Shown here piece by piece: positions 1-7,832 of a stretch of DNA of 20,005 nt (position 1 is its first letter; each line of letters starts with the position of its first letter). Position numbers and translations under genes: made by a program. Source of the DNA: CAZLWA01 sp964563165 (GTDB lineage: Bacteria; CLD3; SB21). A model generated the notes under the pieces. It made no database searches. It was not told the DNA's origin and saw only the letters and a list, made by a program, of their open reading frames with translations. The stretch lies in assembly GCA_964563165.1 (NCBI GenBank), contig CAZLWA010000096.1, positions 1 to 20,005 on the forward strand, written 5' to 3'.

Positions 1-203
1 TTACTCATTATTCATTACTCATTATTCATTACTCATTATTCATTACTCATTATTCATTACTCATTATTCATTACTCATTATTCATTACTCATTATTCATT
101 ACTCATTATTCATTACTCATTACTCATTATTCATTACTCATTATTCATTACTCATTATTCATTACTCATTACTCATTATTCATTACTCATTATTCATTAC
201 TCA
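1..203. repeat. Heptanucleotide tandem repeat (VNTR), 29 units
   Basis: The stretch is 29 uninterrupted 7-bp units made of only two variants, TTACTCA (A) and TTATTCA (B). They alternate strictly ABAB except for two AA doublets, at 113-126 and 162-175. No other substitution occurs. The array runs off the left edge of the window, so its true length is unknown. The last three bases of unit 29 are the TGA stop of the kinase gene on the minus strand. Read on that strand the units are TGAGTAA and TGAATAA, so every unit carries a stop, and ATGA stop/start overlaps recur every 14 bp. Confidence 0.97.
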
Positions 204-2714
204 TTGCTCCGCCCTCTTCCGCATCTCATCAACTTGCGCCTTGACGCTCGCCATGATCTTCTTGAAATCATCTTCGTTCCGCATACTCTCAAACATCGGA
301 TCGATCCGGCCGAGGCGGTAGTCGCGCCAGCCTGTATCCACGGCGCGCCGAAGCCACTTGTAAGCTTCCTCGTGATTGTGCTGTATCGCGAAAATGGATG
401 CCAGTTGATAGGGTACGTCGCCGGATTCATTTCCGTCTTCCAATTCTTTTTGAAGCTCTTGGCTGCGCATGGAAAACATCTTCAGAGCATCCTCCGGACG
501 TCCGGTTTTCCAAAGAATAAAATCAAGTTTTGTTTTGGGTGCGCTTTCAACAGACGAATCGCCTATCGCCTGTTCGTAGTATTGTTTTGACTTGCCGAGA
601 TCGCCCATCAATAATTGAATGTCTCCCATGAGAACCAAAGTTCTTGTCTCATTCGGAAACTGGTCCAGGATCTTATGAGCCTGGTCCTGAGCAGCGGCAT
701 AGTTTTCTTCGGCCATGTACATCTGACCCAGTCCCAATCGCACCTCGATAAGATCGGGTTGGAGTTCCAGAGCTTTGTTGAACCACTGGAGCGCCTTTTC
801 GTCATCGTTAAGGCTTCGGAACACCACACCTACGCCGCCGAAGCCGAAAGCAAACCCCGGATTCAGCGCAACGGATTTTTTCATCCACGGCAGGGCCTCG
901 TCAAATTTTCCCATGTACCATAACGAATAACCGATGTTGCCCGCAGCCGCGAAATAATTTGGATTTCTTTCGAACGCTTTCTTGTTGAGCTCGAGTGCCG
1001 CGCGAAGGTGCATTTCATTGGTATGGCAAAGAGCGAGCGCTTTATAGCCTTCAGCTAGATTGGGATCCAGCGTGATCGCCTGCTGGCCGGCGGCCATTCC
1101 CGAATCATTCCAATGTCGGCCTGCTCCGAACTTATTCACGAGCTGCCCATAGGCATCACCCAAACCGGCATAGGCCAGGGCATAATTCGGATCCAGTGTG
1201 AGGGCCTTCTTGAAGAGCTCGATCGCATTTCCATTGTCGTGCTTATTATAGCGGTAATAATATTCGCGCCCTTTGAGGTAGAGCGTGTAGGCGTCGAGGT
1301 TTTCAGTTGACTTTTTATCGATGCGTTCTTTCTCGGCGGGAGAGAGCCGGGCTTTCAACGCGGCCGCGATTTGTTTTGCCACGTCGCTTTGAATGTCAAA
1401 AATATCTTTGAACTCGCGGTCATAAGTCTCAGCCCAGATGTGTTCATCCGATTTAGCATCGATGAGCTGGCCCACGATACGAATGCGGCTGCCTGCGCGA
1501 CGCACGCTTCCTTCGAGCACGGAAGCAACTCCCAGTTCTTTGGCGATCTCCCGAAGGCTCTTTTCGCTGTTCTTGTACCGAATGACCGACGTGCGGGAAA
1601 TGACCTTCAGTTCACCTATTTTCGAAAGCTGCGTGATGATATCTTCCGTAATACCGTCGGAGAAAAATTCATTTTCTTTATCTTCACTGAGATTCTTGAA
1701 CGGGAGTACGGCGATGGATTTTCTGTCGCCGGAGGTTTTTTTTATGGAATTGAAAATTATAAAGCCGATAGCGGCGAGAGCGGTCACTGAAACGGCCGCG
1801 ATGAAAAATTTGTTTTTCAATAATCCCTTTGAAGAAAACAGAGGCGATGGGTTCAATGTGCCCTGAGGAACGGGTATTTCTGAAAGTAGAGAAATTCTGG
1901 AGGATTGTCTCTGAAGCCGGCCCAATTCGCTTATCATATCCGCAACGGACTGGTACCGGTCGCCGGGATTTTTTTCCAAGGCGCGCTGCAGTATGTGGAG
2001 CAATTCGCCCGGAATATCTTCCCGGTATTTTTGTATCGGCTGCGGTTCTTCATTAAGTATCGAATACATCATCGCGGCTTCATGTTCGCCGCGAAACGGG
2101 GTGCGGCCGGTAAGCATTTCGTACAGCACTACGCCGAATGAAAAAATATCCGCCCGGCCGTCAACTTCTGCACCTTGAATTTGTTCCGGCGCCATATACG
2201 CCAGCGTGCCGGTCGTACTGGCGGATTTCGTCAGCTTGAGCGAACCTCTGAGTTTGGCTAACCCGAAATCCATGACTTTGACCTGATTCTTGGAATTCAC
2301 CATGATATTCTCGGATTTCACATCGCGGTGAACGATCCCTTTGGAATGCGCTTCCCGCAGCGCCTCGCCGATCTGAATGGCATACGCAACGGCGTCATTC
2401 ACTTTCAAAGAAGCGTACAGGAATTTTTGCCTCAAGGTTTCGCCGTCCACATGTTCCATCACGATGAATTGCTGATCGTCCAGTTCGACGATATCGTGGA
2501 TCACGCAGACATTCGGGTGATTGAGCGCGGACGCGGCTTTCGCTTCCTGCAAAAACCTCGCGCGCTCGACGTCGTTCGACGTGAGATAGTGCGGCAGGAA
2601 TTTCAACGCGACGATGCGGTCGAGCTTGGTATCATGGGCTTTATAGACGACGCCCATTCCGCCTTCGCCGAGCTTCTCAAGAATTTCGTAATGTGAGATC
2701 GTTTGTCCGATCAT
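201..2714 (-). CDS. Membrane Ser/Thr protein kinase with TolB-like and TPR domains
   Basis: This 837-residue protein starts with a Hanks-type kinase domain (about 8-270): glycine loop LGEGGMGVVYKA, ATP-binding Lys38, HRD at 129-131, DFG at 149-151, and an activation loop with Ser/Thr before APEQ. All key catalytic residues are present, so it should be active. One membrane segment (about 303-322) follows. Next comes a TolB-like/FlgO-like module (about 331-470, beginning SIAVLPFKNLSED), then TPR-type helical repeats to the C-terminus. By family logic the kinase is cytosolic and the TolB-TPR part is periplasmic or outer-facing, as a sensing or protein-binding region. It resembles the kinase at 3783-6344 along its whole length, so the two are paralogues. 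The stop codon lies in a heptad repeat array. The start shares the MIG-TISHY opening with the paralogue; the ribosome site is only moderate (GGGA). Substrates are unknown. Confidence 0.93.
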   Translation of the reverse strand: MIGQTISHYEILEKLGEGGMGVVYKAHDTKLDRIVALKFLPHYLTSNDVERARFLQEAKAASALNHPNVCVIHDIVELDDQQFIVMEHVDGETLRQKFLYASLKVNDAVAYAIQIGEALREAHSKGIVHRDVKSENIMVNSKNQVKVMDFGLAKLRGSLKLTKSASTTGTLAYMAPEQIQGAEVDGRADIFSFGVVLYEMLTGRTPFRGEHEAAMMYSILNEEPQPIQKYREDIPGELLHILQRALEKNPGDRYQSVADMISELGRLQRQSSRISLLSEIPVPQGTLNPSPLFSSKGLLKNKFFIAAVSVTALAAIGFIIFNSIKKTSGDRKSIAVLPFKNLSEDKENEFFSDGITEDIITQLSKIGELKVISRTSVIRYKNSEKSLREIAKELGVASVLEGSVRRAGSRIRIVGQLIDAKSDEHIWAETYDREFKDIFDIQSDVAKQIAAALKARLSPAEKERIDKKSTENLDAYTLYLKGREYYYRYNKHDNGNAIELFKKALTLDPNYALAYAGLGDAYGQLVNKFGAGRHWNDSGMAAGQQAITLDPNLAEGYKALALCHTNEMHLRAALELNKKAFERNPNYFAAAGNIGYSLWYMGKFDEALPWMKKSVALNPGFAFGFGGVGVVFRSLNDDEKALQWFNKALELQPDLIEVRLGLGQMYMAEENYAAAQDQAHKILDQFPNETRTLVLMGDIQLLMGDLGKSKQYYEQAIGDSSVESAPKTKLDFILWKTGRPEDALKMFSMRSQELQKELEDGNESGDVPYQLASIFAIQHNHEEAYKWLRRAVDTGWRDYRLGRIDPMFESMRNEDDFKKIMASVKAQVDEMRKRAEQ

Positions 2715-2734
2715 AATCCCATCTTAATAGTATA

Positions 2735-2776
2735 CGCAGGCACCTGTCCCCAGCGACGCCGGGAAATAGGTCTGCG
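2735..2776. repeat. Imperfect palindrome upstream of the kinase
   Basis: The arms CGCAG, ACCT and CCC on the left match GGG, AGGT and CTGCG on the right, with small gaps, around a central AGCGACGCC. It could fold as a REP-like hairpin in the leader between the small exported-protein gene and the kinase at 201-2714. There is no T-run, so it is not an intrinsic terminator. No second copy is visible in the window. Confidence 0.45.
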
Positions 2777-2798
2777 GATTCATATCTGACTGTCGTCT

Positions 2799-2821
2799 GC
2801 TTCCGCCGTTTGCGCGGAAGC
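2799..2821. repeat. Perfect 8-bp inverted repeat (hairpin)
   Basis: GCTTCCGC and GCGGAAGC are separated by a 7-base loop. It lies in the 241-bp gap between the kinase at 201-2714 and the small exported-protein gene. On the minus strand no U-run follows, so terminator function is doubtful. It may be an mRNA structure or a small repeat. I see no gene in 2715-2955. Confidence 0.5.
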
Positions 2822-2955
2822 CGATATTATTTTAGCAACAAGAGCTTGCAGCAGCACATAACAAGAGACGGCTGCAGGCGCACTCGTTTCATGGCCGGCG
2901 TCGATGAACTCACCGATGTTCTTACCGGAAGATCTTTTCAGGATTTTCTATCGGA

Positions 2956-3327
2956 TCACTTAATTATTATTATCGGCGGAGAATTGGTTTCCGCGAACAT
3001 ATTATCGCCCAGCATGAAAATAGCGTAGGTATAGGTTCCGGCCACTTCGGTCAACACGGTTTTCGTCAGATGACCCCCTGTGCCTTTCGGTAGCATCTCC
3101 GTGGCCGATCCTTCAAAGAGCCCGTCAGGAAATTGAAAATACTGGTCATTGTTCTTGTCGCTTTCAAATACAACCTCTTCGCCTTTTTCAGCCTGGTCAA
3201 CTTTGTCAATTTTCCACTTGTTATGCTGCTTGTTCAGTTTTGGTTCGTGTTTCTTTTGCGCATACAAACCGGATGCAAGAGAGAAAATGAAAAGCCCGAC
3301 AAGGGCGCTTAGCTTAACTGCTTTCAT
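2956..3327 (-). CDS. Small exported beta-rich protein, unknown family
   Basis: The 123-residue precursor opens with a clear signal peptide: Lys2/Lys5, a hydrophobic core at about 7-20, and a likely cut after LYA at 21-23. The mature part of about 100 residues is charged and looks beta-rich. Its landmarks are YFQFPDGLFEGS (63-74), a Gly/Thr stretch, GTYTYAIF (97-104), and the closing SPPIIIIK. The cytosolic protein encoded at 3426-3713 shares the same landmarks, so the two are paralogues. The GTYTYA strand recalls cupredoxin-like folds, but no conserved His/Cys/Met ligand set is visible, so I do not call it a copper protein. Start: AAGGAG sits six bases before the ATG. A palindrome (3343-3356) lies just upstream. 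Function unknown; the position between two kinase genes suggests an envelope role linked to signalling, which is inference. Confidence 0.85.
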   Translation of the reverse strand: MKAVKLSALVGLFIFSLASGLYAQKKHEPKLNKQHNKWKIDKVDQAEKGEEVVFESDKNNDQYFQFPDGLFEGSATEMLPKGTGGHLTKTVLTEVAGTYTYAIFMLGDNMFAETNSPPIIIIK

Positions 3328-3342
3328 GTGGAACTCCTTTTT

Positions 3343-3356
3343 TGTGATAAATCACA
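3343..3356. promoter_or_regulatory. Perfect palindrome, possible operator or mRNA element
   Basis: TGTGAT-AA-ATCACA is a perfect 6-2-6 palindrome ending about 16 bp before the start codon of the small exported protein, immediately upstream of its Shine-Dalgarno sequence. The half-sites resemble CRP/FNR-family half-sites, but the spacing is two bases shorter than the standard site. It could be bound by another dimeric regulator. No -10/-35 pair could be fixed with confidence. Confidence 0.35.
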
Positions 3357-3425
3357 TTTCTGAGGCGAAATCAATTTCACTTAATAATTACTCCTGTTAG
3401 GGAATCCGCAATAAAATCATCCTTA

Positions 3426-3713
3426 TCATTTAATAATAATAGTCGGAGGTGATCCTCCCATCGCAAATGCTTTGTATTTCTCTAGGAAAACGGCGTACTG
3501 ATAACATCCCCGCCGGCCCGTAGCTTTCTTTTCTAACGAGTTGCCTTTTTTCAGTTTTTTTGTGGACGCCCAACTTCCGCTAAAAAGGCCCTCCGGAAAT
3601 TGAAAATACAGATCCGAATCATTAGGAGCTGTCCAAACACACACCGTCCCGCGGCTGACTTCTATGTTTTCTGCCGTCCACCTGTCCTTGGTTTTTTTAA
3701 TTTTGATTTTCAT
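3426..3713 (-). CDS. Small cytosolic paralogue of the exported beta-rich protein
   Basis: The 95-residue protein begins MKIKIKKTKDRW and has no signal peptide. I chose the ATG at 3713 because AAGGGA precedes it by eight bases; an upstream in-frame ATG at 3746 lacks a good ribosome site. It shares with the exported protein at 2956-3327 the order W, ND.YFQFP(D/E)GLF.GS, L.KG..L.K, G.Y.YA.F and the ending SPP-III-K. Two cysteines (Cys25, Cys70) are not shared with the paralogue. It lies 69 bp after the kinase at 3783-6344 and 98 bp before the exported paralogue, so a kinase/small/small transcript is plausible. I do not recognise the family. One copy inside and one outside the membrane is the notable point. 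Confidence 0.8.
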   Translation of the reverse strand: MKIKIKKTKDRWTAENIEVSRGTVCVWTAPNDSDLYFQFPEGLFSGSWASTKKLKKGNSLEKKATGRRGCYQYAVFLEKYKAFAMGGSPPTIIIK

Positions 3714-3782
3714 AAGCCGGTTCCCTTCGTTTTGAATTGGGACCATTCTGTCAAATAAAGAGAGAACTCATTTCTTGTAGTG

Positions 3783-6344
3783 TCATTTTTTGGATTGATA
3801 CTTTTCGCGTAATTTCTGAAAACGGACATCCGAACATAATTCGCGCAATCCCGGCTCATGCTCCATTTCAGATAAAGAGTAGCCGTTGATCAGGGCCTTC
3901 TCAATCCACTGCAAAGCCTTATCACGATCGCCCATGTGCTCGTAGATGTATCCGGCACGAAACATCACCTGTACGTTTTTTGCATCCGCCAATAATGCCT
4001 CGCCGATAAACTTAAACGCCTTTTCTTTGTCTTCCAAATCCGAATAATATGCTCCCAAAGCGGAAAGCACTTCCGGATCCTTTGGATTAACTTTCAATTG
4101 TTCTTCTGCCAATCGAATGGCGCGGGTATATGCGTTGGCCGCTTTATCACGCTCGCCGGAAGACCAATAATAGGCGGAGCCCAGATTACCCCAGCTTGTA
4201 TAGTCCTTGTCGTTGTAATCGAGTGTGCGCTCGTACATTCGCGCGGCTTTGGTATAATCCGCCGTATTATAGTAGTATACATAAGCTAAATTTGAATATG
4301 CTTCGGACGTCGGTTCCACCTTCAGTGATTTTTCGAACATTTCTTTGGCTTCGTCCCATCGCTGAAGCATGGCGTAGATCCCGCCGACATTGTTTAACCC
4401 TCGCGTATTGTCCGGCGTCAACTTGACGACCAAACGAAATTGAACGGCCGCATCTTCGTAACGGCCATGAACATAATAAAACCTGCCTAAATCGTTATAA
4501 TACCCCCAATAGTCAGGTTTCAATTCAATAGCTTTCTTATACGCCTTTTCTGCGTCCTCCAGTTTTCCCTGGGCATTGTAGGATTTTGCCAGCCCTCCGT
4601 ACGCGCCCGCGCTGCCGGAATCGATCGAGATTGCGCGCTGATATTCTCTGACTGCCTCATCATAGCGGCCGGTTCCCGTATAGATTAAACCCAACGTTGC
4701 ATGCACGGGTTCTAATTGGTCGTTCAGATTGACGCCTTGTTTACAATTTTTGATGGCAAGATCAACCCAGACAACGTCCTTGGAATTTTCGAATTTACGC
4801 CAAAACGCTTCTCCTAGTCCCGCATAGGCGAGGGCGTATGTTGAATCTTCTTCGATCGCTTTGCTAAACAAGTTAATGGCCTTATCGATACTTTCCGTTT
4901 TTTCATAACGCTGAAGATGGCCACGGCCCTGAAGATACAGATCGTAAGCCCGGGAGACGCTCGTACTTCCGGCAGTGATCTTTTTAAGATTCTGCGGCTC
5001 CAATTCAATACGCAGCATGTCCGCCAGTTTAATCAGTACTCCGTTTTGAAAAGTCGAAAGGCTCTCGATACGGTCATCGATCACGGACGATTCCAGCTGC
5101 CGGAGCGTTTTTGCATCGACCAGATTCATCGTCAGGCGGATCTGATTGCCTCCGCGCTGCACGCTCCCCGTCACGGCAAGCGTGGCGCCGAACTGCTTCT
5201 GCGCCTGGCTGGCGCTGGCAATCTTTTCCCCGCGCACTTCGCTCATGGGCACGACCCATACGGAACGGTGAAACTGCGCCAGCCGCGTAAGTTCGCTCGT
5301 CAGGGTTTCCGCGAGGCCGTCGCAAAAAGCCTGATTCGCAGGATCACTCCCGATATTGGTAAATGGGAGTACCACCAGATGTTTCTCACCGGGCAGCACC
5401 TCATAACTGAACCAATCAGATATTCTCTGCCGAACGGCCGGAAGACTGAGGAACGCGATCAGCAAAACGATCAACGTAACCGGAATTGAAATTCTGCGAA
5501 AGGTACCTGAAGATGCCGGCTTCAAAAATGTGCGGCCGGTCAGCTTGTCCAGGTCTTTTTGCAGATCCGTGACGGCCTGATACCGGGCGGCCGGATCTTT
5601 TTGCAGGCACCGGTCGATAATATTTTCTAATTCCGCAGGCGCGTCCTTTCGGTAAGAACTTATCTTTTCAAATTTTTCATTCAAAATTAAATAGACGAGC
5701 GCCTGGTCATATTCGCTCTGAAACGGCCGCTGTCCCGTTACCATTTCATAAAGTACGGCTCCGAACGACCAAATGTCGGTGCGGTGATCGACTTTCTCGC
5801 CGCGCGCCTGTTCCGGCGACATATACGCTACCGTCCCGACCGTGGATCCGGATTTAGTGATCGTCGTTTGTCCCGCCAGCTTGGCTAAACCAAAATCAAC
5901 GATCTTGACTTCTCCGCGGCTGGTGATCATGATATTGGCGGGCTTGATATCCCTGTGAATGATGTTCGACTCATGCGCCCGCGCTAATCCCCGGGATATT
6001 TGAAGTGCAATGCCGACGGCCTGGTCGATGGCCAGAGGTCCGCGCTCAATTCTTTTCTTGAGCGTCTCGCCGTCGCAGTAGGCCATACAAATAAAAATCT
6101 GATCGTCTTCCGTTTTCTCAATTTCATGGAGTGTGCAGATATTATTATGTTCCAAAGAAGATGCGGCTCTCGCCTCATGAATAAATCTTTCCTTGGCGTC
6201 AGTATCCCTTGAAAAGGTATGCGGCAAAAATTTGAGCGCAACGTTGCGTTTAAGAAGGATATCCTCGGCTTTATACACGACACCCATCCCTCCCCCGCCC
6301 AGCTCTTCAAGAATTTTATAATGGGATATGGTTTTGCCGATCAT
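3783..6344 (-). CDS. Membrane Ser/Thr protein kinase with TolB-like and TPR domains
   Basis: The 853-residue protein has the same architecture as its paralogue at 201-2714. Kinase domain at about 8-270: LGGGGMGVVYKA loop, Lys38, HRD at 130-132, DFG at 150-152, MSPEQ. One membrane segment at about 285-305. A TolB-like module from about 320 (LVVLPFTNIGSD). About ten TPR-type repeats from about 470 to the end, including several A.AYAGLGEA/AY.NLG-type helices. All catalytic residues are present. I place the start at 6344 rather than an in-frame ATG at 6374: GGGAG lies eight bases upstream, and the protein then opens MIGKTISHY, matching the paralogue. It follows the phosphatase gene at 6432-7730 by 87 bp, so kinase and phosphatase are probably co-transcribed and may oppose each other. 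Substrate unknown. Confidence 0.93.
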   Translation of the reverse strand: MIGKTISHYKILEELGGGGMGVVYKAEDILLKRNVALKFLPHTFSRDTDAKERFIHEARAASSLEHNNICTLHEIEKTEDDQIFICMAYCDGETLKKRIERGPLAIDQAVGIALQISRGLARAHESNIIHRDIKPANIMITSRGEVKIVDFGLAKLAGQTTITKSGSTVGTVAYMSPEQARGEKVDHRTDIWSFGAVLYEMVTGQRPFQSEYDQALVYLILNEKFEKISSYRKDAPAELENIIDRCLQKDPAARYQAVTDLQKDLDKLTGRTFLKPASSGTFRRISIPVTLIVLLIAFLSLPAVRQRISDWFSYEVLPGEKHLVVLPFTNIGSDPANQAFCDGLAETLTSELTRLAQFHRSVWVVPMSEVRGEKIASASQAQKQFGATLAVTGSVQRGGNQIRLTMNLVDAKTLRQLESSVIDDRIESLSTFQNGVLIKLADMLRIELEPQNLKKITAGSTSVSRAYDLYLQGRGHLQRYEKTESIDKAINLFSKAIEEDSTYALAYAGLGEAFWRKFENSKDVVWVDLAIKNCKQGVNLNDQLEPVHATLGLIYTGTGRYDEAVREYQRAISIDSGSAGAYGGLAKSYNAQGKLEDAEKAYKKAIELKPDYWGYYNDLGRFYYVHGRYEDAAVQFRLVVKLTPDNTRGLNNVGGIYAMLQRWDEAKEMFEKSLKVEPTSEAYSNLAYVYYYNTADYTKAARMYERTLDYNDKDYTSWGNLGSAYYWSSGERDKAANAYTRAIRLAEEQLKVNPKDPEVLSALGAYYSDLEDKEKAFKFIGEALLADAKNVQVMFRAGYIYEHMGDRDKALQWIEKALINGYSLSEMEHEPGLRELCSDVRFQKLREKYQSKK

Positions 6345-6431
6345 CAAGGAAACTCCCGGGATTAAGAAATCCAAGATCCGGAATTGCTGTATTCCAAGAT
6401 CATCTACTGATTACCTTTTATGGAATGAATG

Positions 6432-7730
6432 TTATGTCTTATTTCTCTTGACCACCATCAATGTGATATCGTCGGATTGAGGAATGCTGCCCATATGGGA
6501 TTTGACCTCGGACAGGATACATTCAAGTAATTCCTGTGCGGAAGCATCGAGATGTGCGCAAATGATTTCGTTGAGTTTTTGTTCGCCGAAAAAGACGTCC
6601 TCTTGATTCCACGCCTCCGGAATTCCGTCAGAATAAATAACGAGCAGATCCCCTGCTGAAAAAGTGAGCGATTCCTCGGTAAAGGGAAAGCTCTCGAGCA
6701 CGCCCAGCGGGATGCCGCCCGTTTTTAACCGGGATACTTTTTTGTCTTGAGATATGAAGAATGGCGGGTCGTGGCCGGCGTTGGAAAAAACCAGTTGATG
6801 CTGGCGGGCATCGAGAATTCCGTAAAAAACCGTCGCAAATTTTTCATCGGCGATACTGAGATTGAGCAGCTTATTGGATCGTGTCAGGCAGTCTTTCGCC
6901 GTCGGATTCACCAGCGTTTGGCCGCGCAGCGTCGCCTGCAAATTGGCCATCAACATGGCCGCGGGCAAGCCCTTTCCGGACACGTCTCCTAAACAAATCG
7001 CCAGGCGGTTCTCGTCCATCGTGATGAAATCAAAATAATCGCCGCCCACCATTTGTGCGGGAATCGATGTCGCCGCAATGTCATATCCCGGAATGGACGG
7101 AGGATTCTTGGGCAATAAATTTTGTTGGATCTGGGAGGCGAGCCTTATTTCTTCCTGAACGCTCGTCAGTGCTTTTTCCTGTTCATACAGACGGGCATTC
7201 TCCACGACCTGCGCCGATTGCGCCGCAATAATAGCCAGCAGCCGCTGATCGTTGTCCGTAAAAATTTTACCTTCTTTCTTATTGTAAATGGTGAGTACGC
7301 CGATCAGTTCTGATTTGGCCATCAGCGGTACGCTGAGAACACGCTGAATGCTCTCGTCCCATTGAATGCCGCGAAACCGGTCGTCCTCCCGCGGTTGATT
7401 GATCAGGAGAGGCTTTTTATTCAGCTGCATCCATCCGAGTAAATTCTGATGGAAATGAAACCGCGGACTCTCGCTCGAACTCACCATACTCCGCACCAGC
7501 GTCTTCATCGTCTGGCCGGATTTGGAATCCACCAACGTGATGACACCCTGCTCGGCATGGACCGCACGCAAAGACCGGTGAATAATGGTCTGCATGATTT
7601 CCTGGGAATTCAGAGATCCGCCGATCATGCGCGAGAGGTCATTGAGAACCGATAACTCTTCGATCGCGCGTTTCAGGCGCTCGTTCTCGTCCCGGAGGGT
7701 CAGGATCAGCGCTTGAGGATTTTCCGGCAT
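6432..7730 (-). CDS. GAF-domain PP2C-type (SpoIIE/RsbU-like) Ser/Thr phosphatase
   Basis: The 432-residue cytosolic protein has a short coiled-coil start (about 9-30), a GAF sensor domain (about 35-180), a linker helix ending in an EEIRLASQIQQNLLP-type motif, and a SpoIIE/PP2C catalytic domain (about 215-430). The metal-binding acidic motifs are intact: GGDYFD (229-234), GDVSGKG (248-254), SDG (367-369) and SDD (419-421). RsbU/SpoIIE-family enzymes dephosphorylate anti-sigma-antagonist proteins in partner-switching pathways. No anti-sigma or STAS-domain gene is in this window, so the target may be a kinase product encoded nearby or elsewhere. GGAG sits seven bases before the ATG. A hairpin plus U8 lies between adk and this gene, which may partly insulate it. 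Confidence 0.93.
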   Translation of the reverse strand: MPENPQALILTLRDENERLKRAIEELSVLNDLSRMIGGSLNSQEIMQTIIHRSLRAVHAEQGVITLVDSKSGQTMKTLVRSMVSSSESPRFHFHQNLLGWMQLNKKPLLINQPREDDRFRGIQWDESIQRVLSVPLMAKSELIGVLTIYNKKEGKIFTDNDQRLLAIIAAQSAQVVENARLYEQEKALTSVQEEIRLASQIQQNLLPKNPPSIPGYDIAATSIPAQMVGGDYFDFITMDENRLAICLGDVSGKGLPAAMLMANLQATLRGQTLVNPTAKDCLTRSNKLLNLSIADEKFATVFYGILDARQHQLVFSNAGHDPPFFISQDKKVSRLKTGGIPLGVLESFPFTEESLTFSAGDLLVIYSDGIPEAWNQEDVFFGEQKLNEIICAHLDASAQELLECILSEVKSHMGSIPQSDDITLMVVKRNKT

Positions 7731-7749
7731 TAATATTCTCCGTGGTTAG

Positions 7750-7776
7750 AAAAAAAACCGCAAGCAAAAGGTTGCG
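7750..7776 (-). terminator. Weak intrinsic terminator or attenuator after adk
   Basis: On the minus strand CGCAA and TTGCG form a 5-bp stem with an 8-base loop, followed after one G by eight T. The stem is short, so termination is likely partial. It ends only 19 bp before the phosphatase start, leaving no room for a promoter downstream of it. Read-through or a promoter overlapping the 7777-7832 gap must therefore feed the phosphatase gene. Confidence 0.5.
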
Positions 7777-7832
7777 AGGACACTGAAATTTCACATCCAT
7801 TCTTACGTTGACAAAAAAGCCAACTGGATGAA

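Noticed and set aside
1..203. CRISPR-like or direct-repeat array
   Set aside because: Units are contiguous 7-mers with no spacers and no cas genes; it is a simple tandem repeat.
1371..1866. Plus-strand reading frames of about 140 codons opposite the first kinase
   Set aside because: They are antisense shadows of a well-supported kinase gene, with no ribosome site or recognisable protein features.
2810..3028. Plus-strand reading frame of 72 codons
   Set aside because: It overlaps the end of the small exported-protein gene in antisense and its start lies in a hairpin; no support as a gene.
3343..3356. Canonical CRP/cAMP site
   Set aside because: TGTGA and TCACA are four bases apart, while CRP sites need six; only a generic palindrome can be claimed.
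2956..3713. Toxin-antitoxin pair
   Set aside because: The two small proteins are paralogues of each other, one carries a signal peptide, and the genes are about 100 bp apart without overlap; none of this fits a toxin-antitoxin pair.
3426..3746. Longer start for the small cytosolic protein at 3746
   Set aside because: No ribosome site there, while the ATG at 3713 has AAGGGA at good spacing and begins where similarity to the paralogue begins.
3783..6374. Longer start for the second kinase at 6374
   Set aside because: The ATG at 6344 has GGGAG eight bases upstream and gives the same N-terminus as the paralogous kinase.
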